Source: Microbacterium galbinum
GTDB lineage: Bacteria > Actinomycetota > Actinomycetes > Actinomycetales > Microbacteriaceae
Assembly: GCF_023091225.1 (NCBI RefSeq)
Contig: NZ_JAHWXM010000001.1
Coordinates: forward strand, 1,054,001 to 1,118,000
Direction of reading: 5' to 3'
DNA: 64,000 bases
Shown: one piece after another, positions 33,645 through 43,372 of the stretch
Layout: each line of letters begins with the position of its first letter
How positions within the stretch are numbered: the stretch's first letter is position 1
Made by a program: the position numbers and the translations under genes
Notes under the pieces: model-generated
The model's input: only the letters and a program-made list of their open reading frames with translations
Told to the model about the DNA's origin: nothing
Databases searched by the model: none

Positions 33645-34967
33645 TCAGGAATGTGGCGTACGTCGAACGCGCGCCGATCGGATGCGCCGGGCAGCTGCGG
33701 TGACGCCAAGCCCCACCAGGATACCAGGGACTGTGAGTGCGACGAGCGGCAGGGTACCGTAGCGCAGTGAATCCGCGCTGGGAAGGAGCGGGGAACCCGG
33801 TTCGGTCGGTGCGTCGGCGGCGGGGAGCGGGGGAACCTCCACCGGCGTCGCCTCGGGTTCCGGCTCGGGGTCGGCCGCCGCGGCCCGGCGATAGAGCCGC
33901 ACCCACTCGGCGAGATCTCCCATCGGGTTCTTGTCGACCGAGGGGAGATCGGCCGAGATCGCCGCCGCGGCATCCACGAGTCCGTATCCGTAGAGCGGAT
34001 CGGGGACCTCGGTGACACCGGGCACCGGGATCGCGGTCTTGATGATGCGGTTGATCACGTCGATGGCCTGGATGTCGGGGTGGGCCGACCGGATCAGCGC
34101 GGCGATGCCCGCCACGATCGGTGCCGCGCCGCTGGTGCCGTTCCAGGAGGCGAGCTTGCCGTCGGCCGAGATGCCCAGCAGCCCCTCGCTCGGCGCCGAG
34201 ATGCCGATCGTGATGCCCTGCGTCGACGCCTCGACGCTGGCCGTGCCGGTCTGGTCGACGCCGCCGACCGTGAGCACGCCCGGGATGGTCGCGGGAGCGC
34301 CGATGATGCTCGTGCCGCTCCCCCGGTTGCCGGCGGCGACCACCACCACGACATCGTGGTCGAAGGCGTAGAGGAACGCGTCGTCCCAGCTCTCGTCCCA
34401 GTCGAGCGTGTTCGTGGTGAAGGAGAGGTTGATCACGTCGGCGCCGTGATCGACCGCCCAGCGCATCGCCTCGGCGACCTGCTCGCTGAAGGGCACGGCG
34501 GCCGCGGCCCCGAAGCCGACCGATATCGACAGGAGATTCGCTTCGGGGGCGACCCCGATCATGCCCGTGCCGTCGGCGGCACCTCGGGCGGCCGCGAGCG
34601 ACGCGACCCAGGAGCCGTGGTTGCCGTCGACCGCGCCCAACGCGGTGCGGCCGTCGGGCGATCCGGTTCCCGACACGTCGGTGCCGCCGATGACCGCGTC
34701 GCCGAAGGCCTCGGGCACCTTGCCGATGCCGGTGTCGATCACCGCGATCGTGACGCCTTCTCCACGCGTCGTCTGCCAGGCTTCGCGAATCCGTGCGCCG
34801 TCGAGCCAGTACTCCTGCGCCCGCACCGGATCGGAGGGATCGTCGGGCACGGGACCGGTGCCCGGCCCCGGAGTCGGAGTGGGGGTCGCCGTCGCGCCCA
34901 GGAGCAAGACGGACACCGCCACCAGCGCCGCCGCGGCGGTGGTGCGCAGCGTCCGCCGGACCGTCAC
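33645..34967 (-). CDS. Membrane-anchored S8 subtilase (mycosin-like)
   Basis: The 440-residue protein starts with a signal sequence (LRTTAAAALVAVSVLLLGATA) and then a subtilase domain with Asp78 in AVIDTGIG, His117 in DGNHGSWVAS, oxyanion Asn214 in AAGNRGSG and Ser279 in NGTSGAAPIVAG. A Pro/Glu-rich linker follows and a C-terminal membrane helix (LPLVALTVPGILVGLGVTAA) with a basic cytoplasmic end. This is the layout of mycosins (MycP) of type VII secretion, but no ESX component lies in the window. GTG 34967 overlaps the stop of DUF501 in GTGA, so the two are co-translated. Confidence 0.9.
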   Translation of the reverse strand: MTVRRTLRTTAAAALVAVSVLLLGATATPTPTPGPGTGPVPDDPSDPVRAQEYWLDGARIREAWQTTRGEGVTIAVIDTGIGKVPEAFGDAVIGGTDVSGTGSPDGRTALGAVDGNHGSWVASLAAARGAADGTGMIGVAPEANLLSISVGFGAAAAVPFSEQVAEAMRWAVDHGADVINLSFTTNTLDWDESWDDAFLYAFDHDVVVVVAAGNRGSGTSIIGAPATIPGVLTVGGVDQTGTASVEASTQGITIGISAPSEGLLGISADGKLASWNGTSGAAPIVAGIAALIRSAHPDIQAIDVINRIIKTAIPVPGVTEVPDPLYGYGLVDAAAAISADLPSVDKNPMGDLAEWVRLYRRAAAADPEPEPEATPVEVPPLPAADAPTEPGSPLLPSADSLRYGTLPLVALTVPGILVGLGVTAAARRIRSARVRRTPHS

Positions 34968-35506
34968 GCCGACGGATCCGTCTCGTCGCGGAGCGCCGCT
35001 CCGGGCGCATCGCAGCGGCACACCTCGGGCGACCAGCTCGAGCGGGCGAGGGCGAGATCGCCGATCGGGTTGACTCCCGGGCCTGCCGCGAGCGCGTGCC
35101 CGGCCAGTGCGTGCAGGCACTTCACGCGCGTCGGCATTCCCCCGGCGGAGATCCCGTCGATCTCGGCGACCTCGCCGAACTGCGCACGGTCGGCGAGATA
35201 CGCCCGGTGCGCGGCGAGGTAGCCGGCGGCCACGTCGTCATCGGTCTCGAGGAGCGCGGCGAGCTCGGGCATCACCTGCGTGGCCTCGAGCGTCGACATC
35301 GCGGCCGTCGCCGCCGGATGCGTCAGGTAGTAGAAAGTCGGGAACGGGGTTCCGTCGGGCAGGCGGGGCGTCGTGGAGACGACCGTCGGGTTGCCGCAGG
35401 CGCAGCGCGCGGCGATGCCGACGACTCCGCGGACGGGGCGCCCGAGCTGGGCCGTCACGACGGCGAGCTCGGCGGCGGTGGGCGCGGGGAAAGGCGGCGT
35501 GGTCAC
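34964..35506 (-). CDS. DUF501 protein
   Basis: The 180-residue protein has the DUF501 features: QLGRPVRGVVGIAARCACG, the segment FPTFYYLTHPAATAAMS, and RVKCLHALAGHALAAGPGVNPIGD. Cysteines in CACG, KCLH and CRCD could bind metal. The family always lies with divIC and eno in actinobacteria and often with Ppx/GppA; its biochemistry is unknown. GTG 35506 follows TACGCT (35513-35518) by six bases, so leaderless. It overlaps the subtilase gene downstream. Confidence 0.92.
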   Translation of the reverse strand: MTTPPFPAPTAAELAVVTAQLGRPVRGVVGIAARCACGNPTVVSTTPRLPDGTPFPTFYYLTHPAATAAMSTLEATQVMPELAALLETDDDVAAGYLAAHRAYLADRAQFGEVAEIDGISAGGMPTRVKCLHALAGHALAAGPGVNPIGDLALARSSWSPEVCRCDAPGAALRDETDPSA

Positions 35507-35512
35507 CCCACC

Positions 35513-35518
35513 AGCGTA
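35513..35518 (-). promoter_or_regulatory. Putative -10 (TACGCT) for leaderless DUF501 mRNA
   Basis: TACGCT on the minus strand ends six bases before GTG 35506. Confidence 0.5.
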
Positions 35519-35552
35519 GGGGAGGCTGCCGAGAGGATGCTCGGAGCGCCGG

Positions 35553-36095
35553 TCACTGCGCGACGGCGGCGGTGTCGCTCAGACCGCTCGACACCAGGGT
35601 GCGCAGGAGTTGCGGCATCCAGTCGGCCGGCTTCTCCTCGAGCGTGTCGCTCACCGGCTCCTGCTCGCGCGGGAGGTCGGTGGCGTCGAGGTCGTTGTCG
35701 ATGAGGAAGACGACCTCGCCGGGCTTGACGTAGTAGAGGCGCTCACGCGCCTGCGTCGTGATGTACGCCGGGTCGTCCCAGCGTTCGCGCTCCTGCTCGA
35801 GTTCGGCGATCTGCTCCTCGCTGACCTGCACCGAAGCCTCGAGGGCAGCGATCTTCTGCCGCTGGTCGATGAACGTGCCGAGCGTCGGCACGAGCACCCA
35901 GGCACCCAGCACCACGAGCGACAGCATGATGACCGAGAACGCCGAGAGACGGATGCCGGCGGCCCACTCCCGCACGTCGACCTTCGCCTCGGCCCCGCGA
36001 CGACGGCGCGACGCGGGCGTGGTCACGGAAGCCTTTCCGGATGCCGTCGCGGACTGCCCCGGAGACGCCGAAGGAGGAGCCGGTCGTCGTACCAC
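35553..36095 (-). CDS. divIC: Septum formation initiator (FtsB/DivIC family)
   Basis: The 180-residue protein has a basic, disordered head of ~45 residues, one membrane helix (LSAFSVIMLSLVVLGAWVLVP), an extracytoplasmic coiled coil (QKIAALEASVQVSEEQIAELEQERERW) and the family segment ARERLYYVKPGEVVFLID. DivIC/FtsB joins FtsL and FtsQ in the divisome and promotes septal peptidoglycan synthesis. GTG 36095 follows AGGAGG by five bases. It lies just downstream of eno, the standard actinobacterial order. Confidence 0.94.
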   Translation of the reverse strand: MVRRPAPPSASPGQSATASGKASVTTPASRRRRGAEAKVDVREWAAGIRLSAFSVIMLSLVVLGAWVLVPTLGTFIDQRQKIAALEASVQVSEEQIAELEQERERWDDPAYITTQARERLYYVKPGEVVFLIDNDLDATDLPREQEPVSDTLEEKPADWMPQLLRTLVSSGLSDTAAVAQ

Positions 36096-36126
36096 GGCTC
36101 CTCCTTCGTCAATGTCTCAGCTGCGA

Positions 36127-37422
<1,296 letters not shown>

Positions 37423-37464
37423 TCAGGGGGAAGAGTGATGTGGAGCGTCTTCGATCCGTCGCCC

Positions 37465-37470
37465 AGTCTA
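37465..37470 (-). promoter_or_regulatory. Putative -10 (TAGACT) of eno
   Basis: TAGACT on the minus strand lies 58 bases before GTG 37407; the same hexamer is used at greA. The -35 is not clear. Confidence 0.4.
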
Positions 37471-37523
37471 GCCCGCCCCCTCCGACGCCTCGAAGCCCTC
37501 CCGGGGCGAACAGCAGCCGAACG

Positions 37524-38183
37524 TCAGACGACCAGGGCGACCGCCACGCCGTCCCAACCCTTGATGCCGACGGTCTGCAGCGCGGTCGCGTCGAATCGCG
37601 GATCGGTTCCGAGCATCCGCAGTCCGTCGCGCGTGCCGATCACCTTCGGATCGGTCGAGTCCGCGCGCACGATCTCGCCCTCGCGGCCGATGTTGTCGAG
37701 CACGATCACGGTGCCGGGATGACCGAGCTTCGCCGCCCAGTCGAGGTAGATCGTGTTCGACTCCTTGTCGGCGTCGATGAAGACGAGGTCGAACCCGCCG
37801 ACGAGGGTCGGCAGGACGTCCGCGCCGCGGCCGATCCGGATGTCGACCTGCTCCCCCACCCCGGCGGCGTCGATGCTCGCCCGCGCGACGGCCGCATTCG
37901 CCGCCTCGGCCTCGACGGTCACGACGCGCCCCTCGGGACCGACCGCTCGTGCCAACCAGATCGTCGAATACCCGCCGAGCGTGCCGATCTCGAGCACCCG
38001 GCGCGCACCGCTGATGCGGGCGAGGAGATGCAGGAGCTTGCCGCCGACCGGCGCGACCTCGATCTCGGGGAGGCCCGCCGCGCGCTGCGCGGCGAGCGCG
38101 GCCTCCAGGGCATCGTCGTGCCCGACGAGGGTGTCGGCGAGGTAGACGTCGGCGTCCGACCAGGTCTGCGGTGTGGATTCCAT
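37524..38183 (-). CDS. O-methyltransferase (catechol-OMT type)
   Basis: The 219-residue protein fits the class I, cation-dependent O-methyltransferase family: VGGKLLHLLARISGARRVLEIG, then TLGGYSTIWLA, an acidic strand end (VVTVEAEAANAA), and the metal-binding FIDADKESNTIYLDWA followed by LDNIGREGEIV. Members methylate catechols and caffeoyl-type phenols; bacterial targets are mostly unknown. ATG 38183 is chosen over an in-frame TTG four codons upstream. It lies 116 bases past the eno start, on the same strand. Confidence 0.93.
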   Translation of the reverse strand: MESTPQTWSDADVYLADTLVGHDDALEAALAAQRAAGLPEIEVAPVGGKLLHLLARISGARRVLEIGTLGGYSTIWLARAVGPEGRVVTVEAEAANAAVARASIDAAGVGEQVDIRIGRGADVLPTLVGGFDLVFIDADKESNTIYLDWAAKLGHPGTVIVLDNIGREGEIVRADSTDPKVIGTRDGLRMLGTDPRFDATALQTVGIKGWDGVAVALVV

Positions 38184-38214
38184 GGCCTCAGCCAACCCGC
38201 CGAGCCCGACACCG

Positions 38215-39189
38215 TCAAGAGGGTGGGTTCACCGCCCCCTCGCGCGGTACCGAGAGCAGCCGGCCGTGCCCGTCGGCGAGCTCGGGCTGATGGCGGAACT
38301 GGCCGGTCACGACGAGCACCAGCACCACGACGGCGATCACGATCCAGGCCGCGACCCCCAGGGGGCCGGCCAGCGCCATGTCGGGTGCGGAAGCGGCGAC
38401 GACCAGCACGAGCCCGGCGGCGGCGTTGAGCGCTCCGTGCGCCAGGACCGCGGGCCAGAGCGATGCCGACCGCAGGCGCAGCCACCCGAGCAGGATGCCC
38501 CACGCGATGCATCCGGCGACCATGAGCAGCACACCCGAGAAGTCGATCCGGCCGAAGTTGTACCCGAGCAGGATGACCGGGCTGTGCCACAGCCCCCAGA
38601 TCGCTCCGCTGAGGAGGAGCGCCGGCCACGTGCCCAGCGGTCGCAGGGCCGGGAGGAGCCATCCGCGCCACCCGAGCTCCTCGCCGAACGCGAGGACGCT
38701 GTTGAGAAGCGCGCCGGCGGGGATCATCGCGAACTGCGCGACGACCAGCAGCTCGATGGGCGGCATCGGGGTGCCGGGCGGGAGAGCGGCGGCGATCTGG
38801 GCGGCGAATCCGCCGAAGGCGAGGTCGATCTGCACGAACCCGAGTGCGGCGGCGACGAGGATCGTGAGCGCCACGAGCACGGGCGGAACGAGCCACCCCG
38901 CCACCATCAGCCAGACGACGCGCTTCGCCGGGCGGAGCGGCCAGAGTCCGAGGAACCGGGCGCGACCGCCCGGGGCGGGGACCCTGAGCGCGAAGGTCAC
39001 GATGAGCGCGGCGACCGCCGGCGTGAACATCATCACCGGCAGCAGCACCGGGGTGAGCGGCGAGGCGAGCCCCGCGCCGAGCCACAGCGGCAGCGCCACG
39101 AGCCACGCGAGGCCGCAGGCGAGCGCAACGAACACGATCACCGCGCTCCACGGAACGCGTCGGGGAAGGGAGGAGCGTGCAGCGGTCAT
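38215..39189 (-). CDS. CPBP family intramembrane metalloprotease
   Basis: The 324-residue protein has about eight membrane helices and the CPBP (Abi) motifs: Glu170-Glu171 and Arg175 in FGEELGWRGWL, His202 in WGLWHSPVIL, and His251 with Asn255 in LAHGALNAAAG. These match the glutamate/histidine catalytic site of Rce1-type proteases. Bacterial members cleave or protect small peptides and bacteriocins. The ATG overlaps the stop of the DUF1648 gene by one base (TGATG), so it is in the gntR operon. Confidence 0.9.
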   Translation of the reverse strand: MTAARSSLPRRVPWSAVIVFVALACGLAWLVALPLWLGAGLASPLTPVLLPVMMFTPAVAALIVTFALRVPAPGGRARFLGLWPLRPAKRVVWLMVAGWLVPPVLVALTILVAAALGFVQIDLAFGGFAAQIAAALPPGTPMPPIELLVVAQFAMIPAGALLNSVLAFGEELGWRGWLLPALRPLGTWPALLLSGAIWGLWHSPVILLGYNFGRIDFSGVLLMVAGCIAWGILLGWLRLRSASLWPAVLAHGALNAAAGLVLVVAASAPDMALAGPLGVAAWIVIAVVVLVLVVTGQFRHQPELADGHGRLLSVPREGAVNPPS

Positions 39190-40223
39190 CAGGAGGCCTC
39201 TCGTTCGCTGTCGGATGCATGGCGCTCGGCGTAGGCCTGGAGGAGCGCGGCGGCTTCTTCGGCGCCGTCGATCGTGACGATGAAGGGCTTGCGGTCACGG
39301 CGTGCGATCTCGATCGCGGCGCCCCGATGCATCACGATCCCCGTACGGCCGTCGACCGCGATCCGCCATCCCCAGCCCCCGAAGTCCCCGAACGGAGAGA
39401 TGTCGACGGCGCGCGCCGAGACGATCCGATCGATCGGGATCACCGCCCGCGGCCAGCCGAGCAGAGACCGCGCGGCGAACCCCGACGGCGTGATGCGCAC
39501 GCGGAACGCGGAGGTGACGGCGAGCGCACCTCCCACCACGATCACGCTGATCGTGGTGACCCACCCGCCCGCGGCACCCGCCGCGAGCATGTACGCCGCG
39601 AGCACGGCGAGGAGGAGCGTGACCCCCGCCATCGACAGCAGCGCCGCGCGCGGCATCGTTGTCGTGCCGAGCCAGACCACCCGTTCGCCGTCGGCCACCC
39701 GCACCGCGAGCCGGGGTTCGAGGACGCCCCCCGCCTCGTCGATGACGCGCGGCTGCACGGCCCACCCCGCGACCGTTCCCGCGGCCAGCACGACGAACGC
39801 GAGCAGGAGGACGAGCCCGACGTCGGGGGTGTCGGCCGCGTCGGCCAGTCCGCGCTGCAGCGCGAGCGACCCGAGGCACAGCGTGAGCGCGAACGCCGAG
39901 AGTCCGGCGGCGAAGCCGCCCATCAGTCGCGTGGTCGTTCCCCACCTGCCGCGCGATGCTCCGAAGGAGGTGAGCGCGAGCGCGAGCGGCAGCACGAGAC
40001 CGACCGCGAGGAGCAACCAGAAGTATGCGGTCGGCGCGGCGAACCCGTCGGCGCCGGCGGTTCCCCAGTGGATGACGACGGGGTCGGGCAGAGTGGGCAG
40101 CCACGCGGCGATCACGGCGGAGCCGATCGCCACGAGCGCGACGGGAAGGGCGACACCGACGGCGAGGAACGCCGCGCGGGCGCGACGGCTCTCGGATGCC
40201 TGCGCGGATGGGTGCGTGGTCAT
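39189..40223 (-). CDS. DUF1648 multi-span membrane protein
   Basis: The 344-residue protein has about six membrane helices. The N-terminal DUF1648 segment LPDPVVIHWGTAGADGF follows the first helix. A soluble C-terminal part (RVRITPSGFAARSLLGWPRAVIPIDRI) resembles PH-like domains of membrane proteins. DUF1648 proteins sit next to YtrA-type GntR regulators and are linked to immunity to cell-envelope agents (SdpI is a relative). It overlaps the gntR stop in ATGA and the CPBP start in TGATG. Confidence 0.87.
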   Translation of the reverse strand: MTTHPSAQASESRRARAAFLAVGVALPVALVAIGSAVIAAWLPTLPDPVVIHWGTAGADGFAAPTAYFWLLLAVGLVLPLALALTSFGASRGRWGTTTRLMGGFAAGLSAFALTLCLGSLALQRGLADAADTPDVGLVLLLAFVVLAAGTVAGWAVQPRVIDEAGGVLEPRLAVRVADGERVVWLGTTTMPRAALLSMAGVTLLLAVLAAYMLAAGAAGGWVTTISVIVVGGALAVTSAFRVRITPSGFAARSLLGWPRAVIPIDRIVSARAVDISPFGDFGGWGWRIAVDGRTGIVMHRGAAIEIARRDRKPFIVTIDGAEEAAALLQAYAERHASDSEREAS

Positions 40224-40609
40224 GGGGCGACCTCCTCGGGGCCTGCGGTGCCGGGCGTACCGGCGCGGTGGGAGCGGATCAGTGCGGCGAGCGTGTCGGA
40301 GGAGACGCCGAGCCGGGCGGCGCGCTGCACCAGCTCGGCGACATCGCTCGCGAGTTCGGCGAGCGGGGCGGCGGAGGCGGCGACGACGGCGCCCCTCCCC
40401 CGACGCAGATCGAGGAGCCCCTCGTCGCGGAGCCCCTGATACGCGTGCAGCACGGTGTGCTGGTTGATGTCGAGGGCCGCTGCGACCTCCTTCGCGGAGG
40501 GCAGCCGGTCACCGGGGCGAAGGGTTCCCGAGAGGATGTCGGCCCGCACGGAGGCGGCGACCTGGTCGTACAGCGGCCGCGTGCTGTCGATGTCGACCCT
40601 GATGAGCAT
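40220..40609 (-). CDS. GntR-family regulator, YtrA type
   Basis: The 129-residue protein has the winged helix RPLYDQVAASVRADILSGTLRPGDRLPS with recognition helix DINQHTVLHAYQGL, and a short (~55-residue) helical tail instead of a full effector domain, as in the YtrA subgroup. These regulators repress their own operon, often in response to cell-wall antibiotics. GAGGAGG lies before the ATG. A promoter with an overlapping palindrome lies just upstream, and the regulated genes are probably the two membrane genes that follow in overlapping frames. Confidence 0.93.
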   Translation of the reverse strand: MLIRVDIDSTRPLYDQVAASVRADILSGTLRPGDRLPSAKEVAAALDINQHTVLHAYQGLRDEGLLDLRRGRGAVVAASAAPLAELASDVAELVQRAARLGVSSDTLAALIRSHRAGTPGTAGPEEVAP

Positions 40610-40632
40610 CTCGCCTCCTCGTTTCTCTAGTA

Positions 40633-40662
40633 ATTATAGGTGAACTATAACAACTGTCGCAA
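40633..40662 (-). promoter_or_regulatory. Promoter of the gntR-DUF1648-CPBP operon
   Basis: Read on the minus strand, TTGCGA (40657-40662) and a perfect TATAAT (40633-40638) are 18 bases apart. The start would be near 40626, leaving a 17-base leader with GAGGAGG. Confidence 0.8.
40634..40650. promoter_or_regulatory. GntR operator candidate (TTATAG-5-CTATAA)
   Basis: A perfect inverted repeat with six-base arms and five-base spacer covers the -10 and most of the promoter spacer, an ideal place for repression. It is one of the few AT-rich patches of the window. Confidence 0.75.
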
Positions 40663-40710
40663 TCCTCTAGCGAACTTCGTCCGGCGGACACGCTCGGCCA
40701 CACTGGCGCC

Positions 40711-41181
40711 ATGCGCATCACTCCCCGCCGCCTCTCGATCGGCATGAGCCTGTGGGCCCCGAACCTGTTCAGCGGCATCCGCGTCCGTCGCTTCAGCGAC
40801 GACTGGACCCACGCGACCGTCGAGCTGCACGTCAACGTCTTCACCCGCAACTACGTCAAGACGGCGTTCGGCGGATCGATGTCGGCGATGACCGACCCGT
40901 ACTTCTTCATGCTCGTGATGCACCAGCTCGGCCGGGACTACGTCGTGTGGGACACCCGTGGCGAGATCGATCTGATCAAGCCGGGACGCGGAGTGCTGAC
41001 CGCGGAGTTCGCGGTGTCGAAGGCGCGCGCCGAAGACATCCGGCGCAAGGCGCACGGCGGTGGGAAGGTGCTCGAGTGGTTCGAGACCGTGATCACCGAT
41101 CGCGACGGGGATGTCGTGGCCCGCGTGCGGCGCGAGGTCTACATCCGCGAGAAGAAGCGGGTCACCGAGGCCCGCCGCTGA
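40711..41181 (+). CDS. DUF4442 hotdog-fold thioesterase-like protein
   Basis: The 156-residue protein fits DUF4442: RISIG-type start (LSIGMSLWAPNLFSGIRVRR), NVFTRNYVKTAFGGSMSAMTDP, a central hotdog segment, and a C-terminal strand VARVRREVYIREKKR. The hotdog fold suggests acyl-CoA thioesterase activity, but the usual catalytic residues are not certain. ATG 40711 has CACACT six bases upstream and no ribosome site. It is divergent from the gntR operon, with 101 bases between. Confidence 0.85.
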   Translation: MRITPRRLSIGMSLWAPNLFSGIRVRRFSDDWTHATVELHVNVFTRNYVKTAFGGSMSAMTDPYFFMLVMHQLGRDYVVWDTRGEIDLIKPGRGVLTAEFAVSKARAEDIRRKAHGGGKVLEWFETVITDRDGDVVARVRREVYIREKKRVTEARR

Positions 41182-41224
41182 CGCGGGTCACCCGCCGTTC
41201 ACCGATCGATGCGACGATGACGGG

Positions 41225-42490
41225 ATGCCCCTCGCCCGCCGACTGAGACTCGCCGATGCCGTCTTCATCGGTCTCGGCTCGATGATCGGAGCGGGGGTCT
41301 TCTCGGTCTGGGCGCCCGCGATCGGCGTCGCCGGCGCCGGGCTGCCCGTCGCCCTGGCGATCGCCGCGATCGTCGCCTACGCGAACGCCACCGCCTCCGC
41401 TCAGCTCGCCGCCTCCCACCCCGTCGCGGGAGGGACCTACGCGTACGCCCGCGCCGAGATCGGTCCCTGGTGGGGGTTCGTCGCCGGGTGGAGCTTCGTG
41501 ATCGGCAAGATCGCGAGCTGCGCGGCCATGGCGATGACCTTCGCCGCCTACGCCGCCCCCACGGGGTGGGAGACGCTCGTCGCGGCGGTGGCCGTCGCCG
41601 CCCTCGTCGCGGTGAACTGCTTCGGCGTGACGCGCACGGCACTGGTCACGCGCATCCTGGTGGTGCTCTCGCTGATCGGGCTGACGATCGTCGTCGCTGC
41701 GGGGTTCGGCGCATCGCCCGCCATCCCTGCCCCTGCGCTCCCCGATGCGACGGCATATGGCGTGCTGCAGGGTGCCGGGCTGCTCTTCTTCGCGTTCGCC
41801 GGGTACGCCCGCATCGCGACGATGGGCGAGGAGGTCGTGGATCCCGCGCGCACGATCCCCCGCGCGATCCTGCTCGCGCTCGGCGGCGCGGTCGTCGTCT
41901 ACGGCGCGGTCGCGGCCGTCGTGATGCTCACGCTGGGAGCGGATGCCGCGACCAGCCCCGCCCCGCTGGTCGATGTGCTCACGGCGACCGGCACGGAGTG
42001 GCTCGCGCCCGTGGTGCGCGTCGCGGCGGCGACCGCATCGCTCGGGGCGCTGCTGGCGCTGCTCACGGGCATCGGGCGCACGACCCTCGCGATGGCGCGC
42101 GAACACGACCTTCCCGCGGTGCTCGCGAAGGTCGATCCCCGCTGGCAGGTGCCCCGCCGCGCCGAGATCACGATCGGCGTGGTCGTGATCGGCATCGTCC
42201 TGATGGCCGATCTGCGCGACGCGATCGGATTCTCGTCGTTCGGAGTGCTGCTCTACTACCTGATCGCGAACGCCGCGGCGTTCCGGCAGGAGGGCGCGGC
42301 CCGCCGCTTCCCCCGCGCACTGCAGGTCGTGGGCGCGCTCGGGTGCCTGATGCTCGTGAACACGCTCCCCGCGCTGGCGTCTCTCGTCGGCACCGCCGTC
42401 GTGATCGTCGGCGTGGGCGGACGAGCGATCCTGCTGCGTGCCCGGCGCAGGAGCGGACCTCGCGCTCAGCCCCCGGCATCCGACCGGTAG
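41225..42490 (+). CDS. APC-family amino acid permease
   Basis: The 421-residue protein has about 11-12 membrane helices. The first carries the APC motif DAVFIGLGSMIGAGVF, the unwound glycine region of the substrate site. Later segments GGTYAYARAEIG and FAFAGYARIATMGEEVVDPARTIPRA are typical. It probably imports a neutral or cationic amino acid by proton symport; the cargo is not clear. The start is weakly supported by GACGAT six bases upstream of the ATG. It follows DUF4442 by 43 bases. Confidence 0.88.
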   Translation: MPLARRLRLADAVFIGLGSMIGAGVFSVWAPAIGVAGAGLPVALAIAAIVAYANATASAQLAASHPVAGGTYAYARAEIGPWWGFVAGWSFVIGKIASCAAMAMTFAAYAAPTGWETLVAAVAVAALVAVNCFGVTRTALVTRILVVLSLIGLTIVVAAGFGASPAIPAPALPDATAYGVLQGAGLLFFAFAGYARIATMGEEVVDPARTIPRAILLALGGAVVVYGAVAAVVMLTLGADAATSPAPLVDVLTATGTEWLAPVVRVAAATASLGALLALLTGIGRTTLAMAREHDLPAVLAKVDPRWQVPRRAEITIGVVVIGIVLMADLRDAIGFSSFGVLLYYLIANAAAFRQEGAARRFPRALQVVGALGCLMLVNTLPALASLVGTAVVIVGVGGRAILLRARRRSGPRAQPPASDR

Positions 42491-42501
42491 GGCCGCCTCG
42501 T

Positions 42502-43314
42502 TCAGCGCGACGCCGAGTGAGGACGCGTCCTGACCGACCGCTGCGCTCCTCGGCAGACCGCCGGCAGCAGGGCCTCGGCCGTCCGGCGGTAGCCGAGGGC
42601 GCTGGGGTGGAATCGGTCGAGGCTGAACATCTGCTCCGGCTCGTCGAAGAACATCGGACCGACCGATCGGCGCAGGTCGACGGGCTCGGCGCCGGCGAGG
42701 CGCGCGGCATCCGTCTGCGCGACCGCGAGCCGCCGCGACAGGCTCGACACGATCCGACGCAGCGGCTGCGGCACCGGTCGCAGCGACCCCAGATCGGGAC
42801 AGGTGCCCACCACCACCTCCGCGCCCAGCGCCCGCAGCCGCCGGACAGCCGCATCGAGATGCCGCACCGATGTCGCGACCGGAAGACGATGCGTCACGTC
42901 GTTTCCCCCCACCACGATCACCGCGACATCGGGCCGGTACCCCGCCGCGAGACCGTCGAGCTGCGCGTCGAGATCCGGCGACTCCGAGCCGACGACCGCA
43001 GCGGTGCGCAACCGCACCGGGCGGTGCAGACGAACGGCCAGGCCCTTGGCGATGCGTCCGCCGAGGGTCTCCTTGCGCCGCGCCGCACCGAGGCCCGCGG
43101 CGAGCGAGTCGCCGAGCACGAGGAGTTCGATCGGCTCACCGTCGAGCGAGCGTCGCCAGATGCGGTCCGCATCCAGCGAGTCCTCGCCCAGCGGCTTGCC
43201 GATCCGGCGCCGAGCGATCGCCGCCTGGCGCGTGAGGAGAACCCGCCCGCCGACCGCGAAGCCCGCGGTCAGGGCGGTGGCGCCGAGGAGGATGGGGAGG
43301 CGTGTTCGTCCCAT
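42502..43314 (-). CDS. SGNH/GDSL hydrolase, membrane-anchored
   Basis: The 270-residue protein has an N-terminal membrane helix (LPILLGATALTAGFAVGG) and an SGNH hydrolase domain with Ser70 in LLVLGDSLAAG, Gly in block II, Asn138 in VVGGNDVTH, and the Asp/His dyad in SLDRFHPSALGY. Such enzymes deacylate lipids, peptidoglycan acetyl groups or polysaccharides, here probably outside the membrane. It lies between a convergent permease gene and hisS upstream. Confidence 0.9.
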   Translation of the reverse strand: MGRTRLPILLGATALTAGFAVGGRVLLTRQAAIARRRIGKPLGEDSLDADRIWRRSLDGEPIELLVLGDSLAAGLGAARRKETLGGRIAKGLAVRLHRPVRLRTAAVVGSESPDLDAQLDGLAAGYRPDVAVIVVGGNDVTHRLPVATSVRHLDAAVRRLRALGAEVVVGTCPDLGSLRPVPQPLRRIVSSLSRRLAVAQTDAARLAGAEPVDLRRSVGPMFFDEPEQMFSLDRFHPSALGYRRTAEALLPAVCRGAQRSVRTRPHSASR

Positions 43315-43372
43315 GCCCCGATTCGACCTCGGTGACGTGAACGCCGCGTGAACGCGGGCGCGGAGCCGACCG

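Noticed and set aside
33645..34967. Type VII secretion locus
   Set aside because: Only a mycosin-like protease is present; no EccB-E or WXG100 gene was seen anywhere in the window.
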